Of a stretch of 64,000 nt of DNA, positions 9,970-22,001 are shown one piece after another (the stretch's first letter is position 1; every line of letters starts with the position of its first letter). The notes beneath the pieces are model-generated. The model saw nothing but the letters and a program-made list of their open reading frames with translations, ran no database searches and was not told the DNA's origin. A program made the translations under genes and the position numbers. Source of the DNA: Vicia villosa (lineage: Eukaryota > Streptophyta > Magnoliopsida > Fabales > Fabaceae); NCBI RefSeq assembly GCF_029867415.1, contig NW_026705409.1:124001-188000 (forward strand), written 5' to 3'.

Positions 9970-11966
9970 GGCTTAAATAGTTAAATCGTACTTGTAAGTG
10001 ATCCGGTTTTTGTTCTTCATCTTTGTATTTTTATTATTATTATTTTTTTGTTAAAAAGTTCTTAAATATTAAAATTCATTTGGTTTTTTGTCCCTGACAT
10101 CAACCTTCCGTTTAAAAAAAAAAAGACAAACGTTTGTGATATGACACTAGTGACATGACTTCCAAAAAAATTAATTTTCTTCTTCCTCAATCTATCTTCA
10201 ACCTCCATTTTTTTTCTTATCTCTAACCTTCAACCTCTATTTTTTCATCATCTCTAATCTCCAATTTCCATTTTTTTTTTTCATTTTCAACCTCCATTTT
10301 TTTTCCATCTCCAACCTTTACTTTTTCATTTCCGACCTTTATTTTTCTTCATCTCCAACCTCCAACCTTCATTTTTTCATCTTGAACCTCTATCTTCAAC
10401 CTTCATTTTTTCATCATCTCCAACCGCCAGTTTATTCACATCTGTAACCTTCATTTTTCTCATCTCTATCCTTCATCTCTAACTTCTATTTTTTTCTCAT
10501 TTCCATCCTCCAACCTATTTAGATACATGAGGTTGATTGCATTATACTTGGATTGTGTTCTATTTGAAGTGCTTTATCTTTAATATTGTGTATCATAACA
10601 AAGTTGTAGAATCATATCCAACACAAATCAAAAATTTATAATGTTCAAATTAGGAAGAAAACTAATCAATTATTGCTAAAGCACTCTATGAAAGTGTTGT
10701 TCCAAGTATGAATGAACAAATAAAAAAGTAACAATCACAAACTACAGTAGAAGGAGAAAAACAAACTTATATATCATTACTACATTCATTGCAAATATAT
10801 TAGTTCTTTTTATGATCGTAAAGTTACAATGTGCAGCAAAAGTATAGTCCATCGTCAAATTCTCTTAAATTCCACCTTGTTGTTGCACCTTTAAGTTCCT
10901 ATTTGTGTTGCCATTGATGCTCTTGAAGAAGGAAACAACATAGCTATTGTTAAAGACATGGCTATTGTACCACTTTCTTTTCCAATGATCATCTCTTTTT
11001 TTCGCACATTTTTAGAGAAGGCGACACTTGTGCAAATTTTCTGGCTAATTTAGGATTACAATTGACATAGTCCATCGTCAAATTCACTTAAATTCCAACT
11101 TGTTGTTGCACTTTTAAGTTCCTGTTTGTGTTGCCATTGATGCTCTTGAAGAAGGAAACAACATCGCTATTGTTAAAGACATGGCTATTGTACCACTTTC
11201 TTTTCCAATGATCATCTCTTTTTTTCGCACATTTTTAGAGAAGGCAACACTTGTGCAATTTTTTTGGCTAATTTAGGATTACAATTGACATTGCTAACCA
11301 TTTTTGAGTCCATTTCGCTAGGTTTAAGGAAAGATTTTGTAAGTAATAGGCTAGGTTTGCCTTGCTATCTGTTCACATCCTGTTGATGGAAGGTTATTTT
11401 CCCATATTTTTTTAGGACTGTGTCCGATTTCCTTTGTATGTTGCTCCACCTTTTTATTTATATATATGAGAGTTCATTCAAAAAAAGGTTGGAGATAGAG
11501 GTTATAAATTGAAGACAGGGTTGAAGATTGAAGATGGAGGTTGGGATAAATGTTGGAGGTTAAAGATGGAGGCCGAAGATGGATGTTAGAGATAAATGTT
11601 GGAGGTTGGAAGTGGAGGTTGAAGATGGAGGGTGAAGATGAAGATTGAAAATAGATGTTTGGGAGTTGGAGAAGAGAAAAAATGGAGGTTGGAGATGAAA
11701 AAATGGAGGTTGGAGATGAGAAAAAAGTGAAGGTTGGAGATGGATTGAGGAAGAAGAAAATTAATTTTTTGGATTTTGTCGTCCCAGGCCATGTTAGTGG
11801 TGCCACATCACAAACATTTGCCATGTTTCCTTTTGTTAACAGAAAGTTGACGTCAAAGACAAAAATCAAATGAATTTTAACATTTAAGGACTTAAAAAAA
11901 AAGAACATATAAGGACGAAAAACAAAAAATTCACCAATTTACATTGATAAATTAACTATTTAAGCA
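9970..11966. mobile_element. Long-inverted-repeat MULE/foldback-like element
   Basis: The first ~250 bases and the last ~250 bases are inverted copies. Both begin GCTTAAATAGTTAA, then share blocks such as TTAAAATTCATTTG, TTGTGAT and AATTAATTTTCTTCTTCCTC. Inside each arm lies a pyrimidine-rich minisatellite built on TCCAACCTCCATTTTT, mirrored as GGAGGTTGGAGATG on the other side (about 10196-10515 and 11485-11750). A near-match TTTTTTATT lies next to both ends and could be a 9-bp target duplication, but the sites are low-complexity. Long terminal inverted repeats and a captured fragment inside suggest a non-autonomous Mutator-like or foldback element. Confidence 0.65.
10848..11385 (+). pseudogene. 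Tandemly duplicated RNase H-domain fragment inside the inverted-repeat element
   Basis: A unit of about 223 bp occurs twice in tandem (first copy from 10848, second from 11071). In one frame both copies read NDHLFFSHIFREG followed by TCA(N/I)FLANLGLQLT. This resembles the C-terminal part of the RNase H domain found in plant LINEs and stand-alone RVT_3 proteins. Copy 1 ends with TAG at 11068-11070. Copy 2 reads on through roughly 11385. No start codon or full domain is present, so this is a captured or decayed fragment. Confidence 0.5.
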
Positions 11967-12177
11967 TTTTTTTATTTGTCACTTATGATACTCTTAACTC
12001 CAAATCTAAATAAATAAGAAAATACAAATCTTTTAAAAGAGATTGTAGCGATTCACATATAATTTATAATTTTTTAAATAAATGACGGTCGCAAAATGTC
12101 ATATTTTACACCATTACAAATCACATATAATTAATATTCCATTAAAAAGCTCTTAGAATTTTCGTCTAATATCTTAA

Positions 12178-12497
12178 TCTTAATATATATAAATGGAAGG
12201 TTGTCATGATGGCAACCCTAGCCACGTGTCATCATGATAGCCGTTCCTAGCAAAAATCCTAAAGTGTTATTTACTAATTTGACCCTACACCTAATGTGTT
12301 ATTTACTAATTTGACCTTACATTAAAAATAAATAATAATAATATAATATTTCGGCACTACTATTAATAATAATCATATAAATAATAATATAATATATAAT
12401 AATACTATCCAGATAACAATATTAGAAATAATTTTATTTATAAATATTATAATTTTTTTTATTATACAATAGCCAAAAATAGAAAATATAAATACAA

Positions 12498-12548
<51 letters not shown>

Positions 12549-12649
12549 ATAATATCATAACAATCAACATAATAGTAATAATATTAATAAAATAATAATA
12601 AAAATAATAAACCACCAATAATAATAATAGTAATAATAATAATAATAAC

Positions 12650-12687
<38 letters not shown>

Positions 12688-12752
12688 TAATAATAATAAA
12701 CTATCCAGATCACACTATTAAAAATAATATTATTAAACCACCAATAATAATA

Positions 12753-12783
<31 letters not shown>

Positions 12784-15672
12784 CAATAATATTAATATTA
12801 ATAAATTATCCAGATAACACTATTAGAAATAATATTATTTATAAATATTATAATTTTTTGTATATTATACAGTAGCCGAAAATAAAAATTATAAATACAA
12901 TTTTAATAAATATTTATATTAAAAATATATAAATAAGTATAAATAATTTTCAATAGAGAAGAAATACAAAAATCTAAATAAAATTTTAATATATATTTAT
13001 CATTTCTAAAATATAAGTTGAAAAATCTCTCTCTTCTTCAATTTATATTTATATTTAATTAAGAGATTTAAATTATAAGTTAAAATTTAATATTATATAT
13101 TTTTAAAATATAACTAAATATGTATTATAATATGACTTTTTGTAGCAAAAAATAATGTTAACATTAAATTTATTAAAAATTAATTTTAATGTAATGTCTT
13201 TTGATACATCAATTTTTACTCAAAATAAAAAATAATTTGTTTAAAAATAAATTTGAAAATTAATTAAAGTTTCTAATAACCGTTTTTATAAATAATTTTG
13301 AAAAAGAAGCAATTTAAAATTTATATAAGTAATAGATAATAATTTTTTTCTTACTCTATTTATTTTGTAGCAAATTGTATTTTAGTATTAATTTTTAATT
13401 TATTTAATTTTTTCATTTTTATTTTTTAATGTTATCATATAGCAATTACAGTTTAATTTTAGTACAACTATCAGTTACAAATTTTAATTATATTCTTTTT
13501 AATTATTATAAAAATTAATGTTTATAAAAGGAAGAGATTTATAAAACGGTTAATTCAATGAAAATTAATTACAATGTAATGTCTTATGATATATCATTTT
13601 CACTCTAAATAAAAAAAATTAATCTAAAAATAATTTTAAAAATTAATATAAAAAATACATAAAAATATGAGTAACTAAATCCAAGTATTTAGAACCTATC
13701 ATTTTTCACTGAAAATGAAAAGATAATTTATTTATAAAGAATTTTATAAAAATTAAATAACATAAAATTATATAAAAATATGGGTAATTAAAATGAGTAT
13801 TATATATATTATTAAAATGTTATTAAATTAAAAATACATGAACTTCTTTAAAAAAATAATATATTTAAAGTATAAAACGTTTTTATTCTTTCATGATTTT
13901 TTACGATTATAATATAAGATATCTAAGAACATTTTGATGAAATCATTGAATTAATGGAATCAATGTAAATAGGTGTCATTAATAAATAAATTAGAGGATT
14001 TGGGGTGACAAAATTAATGAGAGAATGTTAAAAAGGAAGACTTTTGATGTAATTAGTTATTAATTTTTATTACAAATTTTGTAATTTTATTTACATTGTT
14101 ATTATATTATTTTATTCTTAATATCTACCAACAATATTTGTTTTGGTTACTATCAATGAAGTTTGTAATAATCATTTTACAAATAATTTTAAAAGTTGAA
14201 GCAATTTAAAATTTATATAAAGTAATGTATAATAATTTTATTCTTACTCTATTTTTTTGTAGTAAATTGTATTTTAGTAGTAATTTAATTTATATAATTT
14301 TTTGTTTTTATATTTTAATGTTATCATAATTATATTGTATATCAGTTACGATTTATTTTAAGTACAATTATCTGTTACAAATTTCTAATTATTGTAAAAG
14401 TTAATGTTTATAAGAGAAAGAGTTTAATGAAACGGTTAATTCAATGAAAATTTAAATTATAAATTCAATCACACAAATATATAAATTAAATTTAATAGTT
14501 TGTAATTTCTTTATAAATTCAATCAAAATATATGTGATGTTTTATTTCCTTCTATAATATCATTTTATTATTCTTAAACTGTCAATTTGTCCCACTTTCT
14601 ATCTTTAATAGATAAACTCCTCTTGCTATCTTCATGAAACGTATATTTTAGAACATGCATAAAATGGAAAAGCATGAGATGAATGGGAAAATTATTCAAC
14701 ACCCATAAAAAACAAAATTGCTTTTTCTATCTTTATCTAATCATGAAAGGTTTCATTTTTTTACAACAATTCAAATCAATTCCATATCCATATTTTTCTC
14801 TATAAATTTTAATTTTATTGTTTTGATCATATTCCAATTCATTTTATAAATATTAATTTGATCATGTTTAAATTCATTTCATACTTATATTCATATTGTC
14901 TAATATAATTTCTAATTGTTATTTTGCAGCTTTTGCAATTTGAATAAGAGTCTGATAGGCTTCAATTTCTACAAAGAACAATCTTAGAATGAAGATCAAA
15001 ATATAAGTATCTTACTCTTACAATCATTTGGAGCATCACAATTTTAGAAACTGAGCTCAAATATTTTTTTTATTGATTTTTATTTATTTTTGTGGGTTTA
15101 ATTTCCTTCCTCTTTCTTCACAAGTCTAAAATAACTATGTTTTCTTTTTGATAAATTTTTATTTCTTTCTTTAATATAAATTCTAATTATTATTTTAATT
15201 ATATTTTGTACTCATAATTATTTTGATATATATTGTTTATTGTCTTTGTAATAAACATTCACATAAATTTACATGTCTAGCCGTTTTATAGTTTATGGTC
15301 TCTACAGATAACAATCTTAGAATGAAGATTGAAATATACACTGTCATTGCTTTCGTCTAGATCTAACCATACCAATTAAATTATTTTTATTAATTAATTT
15401 CCTTCTTTTATTTATGATTTCTTTCGAATATAACCATATAAATAATATTTAATTTTCATTTAATTGTTATGAACATATTTTTTTAAAAATTCTTCTATAA
15501 ATTGACTTATTATTCTATATTTTATTCTGCTACATAAAAAAAACTACAATTATGAGGGGATGTGTAAGTTGAGAAATATAGAATATGAAAATAATAAAGA
15601 TTTTAACATTTACGGAGTTGGTAGTGACAAAAATAAATGATATAGCCGCGCATCGCGCGGGTCACAATCTAG
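12178..15672 (+). mobile_element. Non-autonomous Helitron
   Basis: The left end is TCTTAATATATATAAATGG preceded by A (12177). The right end is CTAG (15669-15672) followed by T (15673), so the element sits precisely between A and T. Nine bases before CTAG ends a GC-rich hairpin, CCGCGC-ATC-GCGCGG (15646-15660). TC start, 3' hairpin, CTAG end and A/T insertion site are the defining Helitron features. The 3495-bp interior is AT-rich and has no Rep-helicase ORF, so it depends on another copy for movement. No host gene fragment was recognised in it. Confidence 0.88.
12340..12800. repeat. AT-rich microsatellite block (AT)n and (TAA)n
   Basis: A mix of (AT)n at about 12500-12545 and long irregular runs of AAT/TAA trinucleotides up to about 12800. 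It lies inside the Helitron near its 5' end. Two ~60-bp segments with GATAACACTATTAGAAATAAT-like text recur inside it, suggesting local duplication. Confidence 0.85.
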
Positions 15673-15689
15673 TTATATTAGAATTAAAG

Positions 15690-17000
15690 TTTGACCTAAT
15701 CCATCCATACAAAACTGATTTGTAAGAAAAATGATATTATTTTATATAAAATCTTTCTTATTGCTATCTCTAATAACTGTAGAATTTAGGATTTTTCAAA
15801 TACACTCTCTCATGCCTAATACTACTGTGCTTGGTGCAAGGATAAAAATGGTGGATATGTCATAGTCTAATCAATAGACTTTAATATCATATCACGTGAC
15901 ATACATTCTTTTTAGGCTCTAGTTTTAGCCAACAAGGGACTTTGAGATTTTCCAATACATTACACCCTCCATGCCCAACATTATTGGGCTTGGTGAGTTG
16001 ATATAAATGGTAGCTGGCCCATGACCCATATTAGAATTAGAATTTGAACTAATTCATCCATACAAAACTGACTTGTAAAGTGTAGAGTGTCACTTTATAT
16101 AAAACATTTTTAGCCTCTATGTTTAATCTATGTGAAACTTTGGATTTTCCCCCAATATGCCCTCTCACGCCCATCGCTATTAGGATTGATGTGTGGGTAT
16201 AAGTCATTGGGTAGCCCGAAGTTTCGATATGCAGGACTTTTTTTTTCAATACATATCATGTTATATTTAGAGCTTGCAAAAAGTTTATACAGAGTGATAT
16301 TCGTCGCCTTACAAGTCGATTTTATAGCGACGACTTTAGTCAATCTCCAATTTTAACATACTATCATAACCATCAATCAGACCATGAGTCACCCACCATT
16401 TATATCTATGTACCAAGTTCAATAGTGTTGGCGTGAGATAATATAGTGAGAAAATCTTAAGTCCTCTATTGGTTAGAGATATAGTTTGAAAATAGTTTAT
16501 ATAAAGTCACATATCTCACCTTAAAAGTCAATTTTGTAATGATGAGTTAGACAAAACTCTAATTCTATTGTATATAAGAAAATCTCAAGTCTCACATTAG
16601 TTACATAGCTTAAAAAGAGTTTATATAAACTAAAAAGAATTACAGTATTAAATAAAGAATATACACGAACACTTTCTGTTAGTCTATTATGGTATTAGAG
16701 TTTATATATAGTGACACCCTTCGCCTTAAAAGTCAGTTTTGTAGAGATGAGTTCAACCTCTAATTCTAATATGATATCAAATCCTAGATTGATCGAACCA
16801 CAAACCACCCTCGTTTATATCCACAAATCAAGTTCAATAGTGTTAGGCGTAAGTGTGAATGAGTGTATAAAGAATATCTCAAGTCCCACATTAGTTAACG
16901 ATATAGCCTGAAAAAAATTTATATAGAGTGACAACCATTTGTTCGAAAGTCGATTTTATAGAAACGTGTTATGTCAAACTTTAATTCTAATATGATATCA
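15690..17000. repeat. Cluster of short LTR/TRIM-like repeats in both orientations
   Basis: Several diverged copies of a repeat about 200-250 bp long follow one another. Key words are GTTTATATAGAGTGACA, AAAGTCGATTTTGTAG, TCTAATTCTAATATGATATCA and CTCAAGTCCCACATTAGTTA. The first two copies (about 15690-15900 and 15960-16220) are reversed relative to the later ones (16270 onward). Words like 'TCCCACATTAGTTA..ATATAG' are common in small legume LTR-type repeats, but no clean TG..CA ends or target duplications were found. No coding sequence. Confidence 0.45.
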
Positions 17001-17704
17001 ATGTCTATCAATAAACATTTAATATGTTTTGACATTTTAAATAGTTATTAAATTTTCCATTCAAAATTATATTGACAATATTTAGAGACTTATTGAAACA
17101 TATTAACATTATATTTTTTATGAATAATTTTTTTTGATGAATTTGATATGATGAACTCATCAAAGTTAAGAGAAACTTTAAAACAATGTTTGGATTGGCA
17201 ACAGGTGATGACATGTAATGAAATGGTGATACTTAATTAGATTTTTATTGTTTTAATTGATAAATAATAAATGAAGTGAAATGTAATTGATGGAATCTAT
17301 TCTATCACATTCTATCAAATTCTCAACTTTATATCCTATTAAATTTGAGATTTATATAAGGATGTCAACGGGGCAGAGAATGTTCAGAGGATGTTTTTCC
17401 GCTCCCCGTCTCCAAATTTATTTTCCATCCCCGTCCCCAATCCCCACCATGGGGAAACATTTTCCCCATTCCCACAAATCCCCACGGAGAATTTAAAGAG
17501 TAATTACCATAAGCACAATAAACAAAGAAGGGTGGTTGTTGTGATGATGATGAGAACATATGAGATGATGAGTGGAGAGACAAAGATAATTGAGAAAACA
17601 AAAGGAGGGGATGTTGTGTACATTCTATGTATTTGGTGCACTTCTCTAGGGTTAGGTACTTGGATAGTGAAATATACATTATACAATAAAACATAAGAAT
17701 AAAA

Positions 17705-20700
17705 GAGAATTTCTTTGGCCACCTCCTTACCTTCTAGTCCACCTCTGGTGAAAAACCCAGAATACCCCTGACTTCGGAAATGCATTTTCGAAATGCAAGA
17801 AAAAGGTGTTTTCGGAGATGCATCTCCGAAAGCGTTTTTTTTTTTTTTAAAAAATTTGACTTATTTCGGAAATGCACTTCCGAAAACACCATTTTGGAAG
17901 TCCATTTCCGAAATACTGCGCGTTTTGCAGATTAAGCAAAACAACCCCCTCCCCCTAATCATTTACCCTAATCTTCTTCCAAACTCACACCCCAAGATAT
18001 TTTTGTGCAAACCAGTTCCAAGCTACCTCAAAGGCTCCATCTACTTGCTCTATTACATTCAAAAGTCCTCCAATCTATTCAATCGGTAAGCATTTTGATT
18101 TTAAGATCTATGATTAAAATGTATATTAGGGTGTTTACAAATAGCAAAAAATGTATTAGGTTGGGTTTATACTGATATTTAGGATGTTTAGAATGTGTAG
18201 ACATAGGTTTGATGTTTGGTTTAGGGGTCTGCCATGGAAGTTGCAGAAAACTTCCTCGCAGGGGTGTTTCGGAAGTTCATTTCCGAAAACACCTCCATCC
18301 CAGTTTTCGGAAATGAACTTCCGAACTGTATCAGAATTTCAATTATTTTTGTTTCTTCTTTTGTCTCGCATATTAATCGATTTCAATTGTTTACAAGAAC
18401 ATGTCAGGCAACCAACCAGCACGCATCAGACAGGGGAGAGAGTCTCAGACTGCGTCGGCTAGACGCGAGCGGGCGGCGGCGCAGCTGGCGTCGACCCAGG
18501 GACGGGGGAAGGGCCGGGGACGCCGTGTGTGAGTTCCCGTGGACGTGGGAGAGGGTACATCTGGTTCAGGATCTAGGAGTCAGCTGGCTCGGGCATCTTC
18601 TTCCCGCCAGCGAGAGGAGGAGGAGGAGGAGGTGGCGGCAGTGACTTACCACGAGCCGGAGGGGGTACCGGATGTTGACCCTCCAGCCGGAGAGGATGAT
18701 GAGCAGGAGGACGGCTATCCGGGAGGGCCCTTTGACACCTCCGTGCTGATTAGCTACCATGATCACGTCGCTCGGCGTATCTGGGAGGGAGAGGTATTTT
18801 TTATAATTTAACTGTTTAATTGTCACCATTTTTTATAATTTAACCGTTTATTTGTCGCTTATTTGATATATGTTGCTTATTTGTTTTTTTTTGTAACAGG
18901 AGCGAGAGCCGTTGAAAATGGTTAACCACGCCCGAAAGATTTTCAGTCTGTTTAAACCAACAACTGAGTGGTTTAACCACCATGTGCGAGGTTCAGGGCT
19001 TAGCGGGCTCTGCATGACGGGGTACACCACCATCAGCACCGGCATGCAGGGGGCATTTGTGGAGCGCTGACACAAGGAGACGTCCTCTTTCCACTTGCCG
19101 GTTGGGGAGATGACGATCACCTTGCATGACGTGCAGTGTCTTCTCCACCTGCCGATTAGGGGGCCGCTACTCACCCACTCCAAGATCCAGATGGTCGAGG
19201 CCATTGAGTGGATGACGCTCTATTTGGGCATGGAGCACGAGGTTTCTCACTTTGAGTGCGCCACGACATCTGGGCCTCATGTCCGGTTCACCACACTGAG
19301 CACTTATTTTGAGCACCACCTGGACGCGGCTGCCGAGGCTGAGGGTGAGGGTGACGAGCTATTCACACAGTATCACCGCGGTTGCGCTCTCCGGTGCTGG
19401 TACATGCATGTGGTAGGCGCTGCATGCTTTGTGGACAAGAGTGTCAGGTACGTCGACGTGACCTACCTCCGCTACTTCATGGACCTGGATACCGTTCACC
19501 AGTGGAACTAGGGGGCAGCTACTCTGGCATACCTCTACCAGAAGCTGAATGAGGCCTCCAACTGGAGGACGAGGCAGTTGGTCGGATGCTGCACACTACT
19601 TACGGTACGTTTTATTTTAACACATTATCGTATTTATTTATTTTTTTATGTTTCGTATTTATTTTTAATACATTATCGTGTTTGTGTTTCAAAGCTGGAT
19701 CATCTCCTACTTCTCCCGCATCCACGGCTTTCACATCGATCCTGCGTACGTGGACGCCATGCCCAGGGCCGCCAGATACGCTCTCCAGAGGGGGAACGAT
19801 GCGGTGGGACCATACCGTTTGTACTTGGACCGCACGATGCACGACGACGTCACCTGGAGGCCGTTTGCCGACTACGCTCAGATTGTCCCCTTTGACGACA
19901 TTGCTCTATATTCAGGCTGGCTGGCATGCAGGACTACCATCATGGTCCGGTATCTCCCTAAGTGGTGCATGCGTCAGTTCGGATTCGTGCAGCGGATACC
20001 CAGGTCACCCTTTGAGGCTGCTCCCGACACAGTGACCCGAGTGCAGCTCACTGCCATATGGGAGGACTGGCAGCATCATGTGGTACCGCAGGAGTACCGT
20101 CTCACTCGGGTCACACAGGATTGGCACAGTGAGGAGGGATACGTCACATGGTTCTATCGGGTGTCACATCCTCTGCTGAGACCCGACGTTCCCGACGCTC
20201 ATAGGCCAGCACACGAGGAGATCCTGGAGAACCAGCAGGCCGAGGATGACCACGCCATTGATCTCATGCCGATCTGCCAGCGTATAGAGATGCTTGGGCG
20301 GGACGCGTTGGATCGAGGTGTCGTTCAGCAGGCGGTCCAGAGGCTGTGGCTGTGATGGACATGATCGTCACTTATGCGGGCCGTGCGGCGGGGTACAGGC
20401 GGCAGAGGAGGGCCCAGGGTGAGAGGGTTAGGCACACCCAGTAGTGGTCGGGTTTATTTATTTTTTGATTTCGGATTGTATCTTTCGCACAGTATTGTTA
20501 TTATTTTCGGCTTGTATATATTATTTGGATTTGATTTATCATATTAGTATTTTTAGTTTATCTGTTGCTTATTTTATTTGGCGTTTGCGTTTAATTAAAA
20601 TGCGAGACTGTTAAGAAAAAACATAAAAAAAAACATAAAAAAAACACAGTTTCTGCATAATTCGGAAGTTCATTTCCGAAGACACCCCCCATGAGGTGTT

Positions 20701-20871
20701 TTCGGAAGTTCATCTCCGAAGACACCCCCCATGAGGTGTTTTCGGAGATGCACTTCCGAATTGTGGAATTTTTAAAAAAAAAAACGCTTTGGAAGTTCAT
20801 TTCCGAAGCAGGAGTATTTTGGGATTTTCGCTGGGGGTGACCCCCATAGGGAGGTGGCTAAAGAAATTTTC
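17705..20871 (+). mobile_element. MULE-type transposon carrying a plant mobile domain gene
   Basis: The termini are inverted: GAGAATTTCTTTGGCCACCTCC on the left, and the right end read in reverse gives GAAAATTTCTTTAGCCACCTCC. An exact 8-bp duplication GAATAAAA flanks both ends (17697-17704 and 20872-20879). Inside each terminus are clusters of the palindromic word TTCGGAAATGCA/TTCCGAA (about 17775-17915, 18265-18330 and 20660-20810). The 3167-bp element carries a broken plant-mobile-domain gene and no transposase. PMD genes carried by Mutator-like elements are known in flowering plants. Confidence 0.8.
18401..20444 (+). pseudogene. Plant mobile domain (PMD/MAIN-like) pseudogene
   Basis: Three exon-like blocks are visible: 18401-18793 (starting MSGNQPARIRQGR), 18900-19604 and about 19695-20444. 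The second and third carry the PMD domain, with stretches such as HLPVGEMTITLHDVQCLLHL, WYMHVVGAACFVDKS and VDVTYLRYFMDL. The reading frame is broken by TGA at 18530-18532, TGA at 19068-19070 and TAG at 19509-19511. There is also a frame change near 20340, after which the frame continues to TAG at 20442-20444. I could not find an in-frame GT-AG junction between blocks two and three. PMD proteins of the MAIN family act in genome maintenance and silencing; this copy is unlikely to be functional. Confidence 0.85.
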
Positions 20872-22001
20872 GAATAAAATGATCTACTAATGACTCTTCA
20901 TTTTCTAATACATTAGTATTAATTTTTTTTATGTAAAATTATATAATTATATATTATATAATATATAAAATATAAAAGTTAAATAATATGGTCGGAGTCG
21001 GGGAATCCACGGGGCGGAGGGTACTTTCCCATTCCCCGCTCCAAAGTGTCATCGGGAAACTTTTTCCTCCATCCTCGTCTCCGCGGGTAAAAAAATCCCC
21101 AATTTCAGTGCTCCAAACCAATAATCTCCAGAGGAATCTCCATTAACATATGCAAATTGACATCTCTAGATATATGCAATAAAATGTGTTTTTTAAATTA
21201 AAATATTCAAATACTAAAATGAAATCTTTATCTCATTCTATTTCGTTCAACTTCATTCCGTTACATTCTATTCCGTTACGTACTGTCAATCCAATTAATA
21301 TTTACAAAAATCACATACATAATATTCGTTATCCATTAACAAGTTCTCGCATCAACATCAAAATGAAACTCAAATCCTTATGAAATTTCAACTGAAATCT
21401 AGCTAACGAGACCAAAATGCGTTAGCCATATATTAACATTATTTTCAAAAATCATAATAGACATTTATGAAAGAGAGATAATTAGAGATTCTCTATACTT
21501 TTCAACGTGGAAATGTTAGATGATATTCAATGACGAATAATCATCTATGATGTGGATCGAATACATATTTCAAGGTCGCGAGTGTATTATATCTCCTACA
21601 TCTCATTACGATAGATAAACAGATGATTGAGCCTCTAGCCAGCCCGAGTCAGTCGTTATTCATTATTTTTTTTAAATGTTTGACACGTAATAATAAAAGT
21701 GATGACATTTCCATTTCCCCCTTTGAGAATCCAAGTTGGACTTGAATTTCCTATGCACATATTGCACGGTCCTATTTGAATCTTCATTCCAGCCATACAC
21801 ACAGAAACATACACGTTGTTCGTTCTTTCTTTTTAATTTTATTTTTGGAACCACCGTTTCTCTCTCTACAATTTCCCTTCACCTTCATCCCTTCCATCCA
21901 CCAAAAACGATAGAGAGAGAAAGTGTCCGCGAACGAGATTCGGGTTCGGATCTCCGATCCCTCACCGTTCCGTTCCCTACATCCTTCTCTCGCCGCCGAA
22001 A

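Larger units (their letters stand above)
17361..21170. repeat. Older GGGGCGGGG-type repeat split by a MULE insertion
   Basis: The left part begins GGATGTCAACGGGGC and holds CCCCGTCC/CCCCAATCCCC words (17361-17490). The right part holds GGGGCGGAGGG, CCCCGCTCC and ends near TTGACATCTC (20990-21170). The two parts are mirror-like, with a GATGTCAA / TTGACATC terminal match. They are separated by the MULE at 17705-20871, so without it this would be a repeat of roughly 640 bp. The family is not recognised. Confidence 0.45.

Noticed and set aside
11474..11908. 144-aa minus-strand ORF
   Set aside because: It is a translation of the purine/pyrimidine minisatellite in the inverted-repeat arm.
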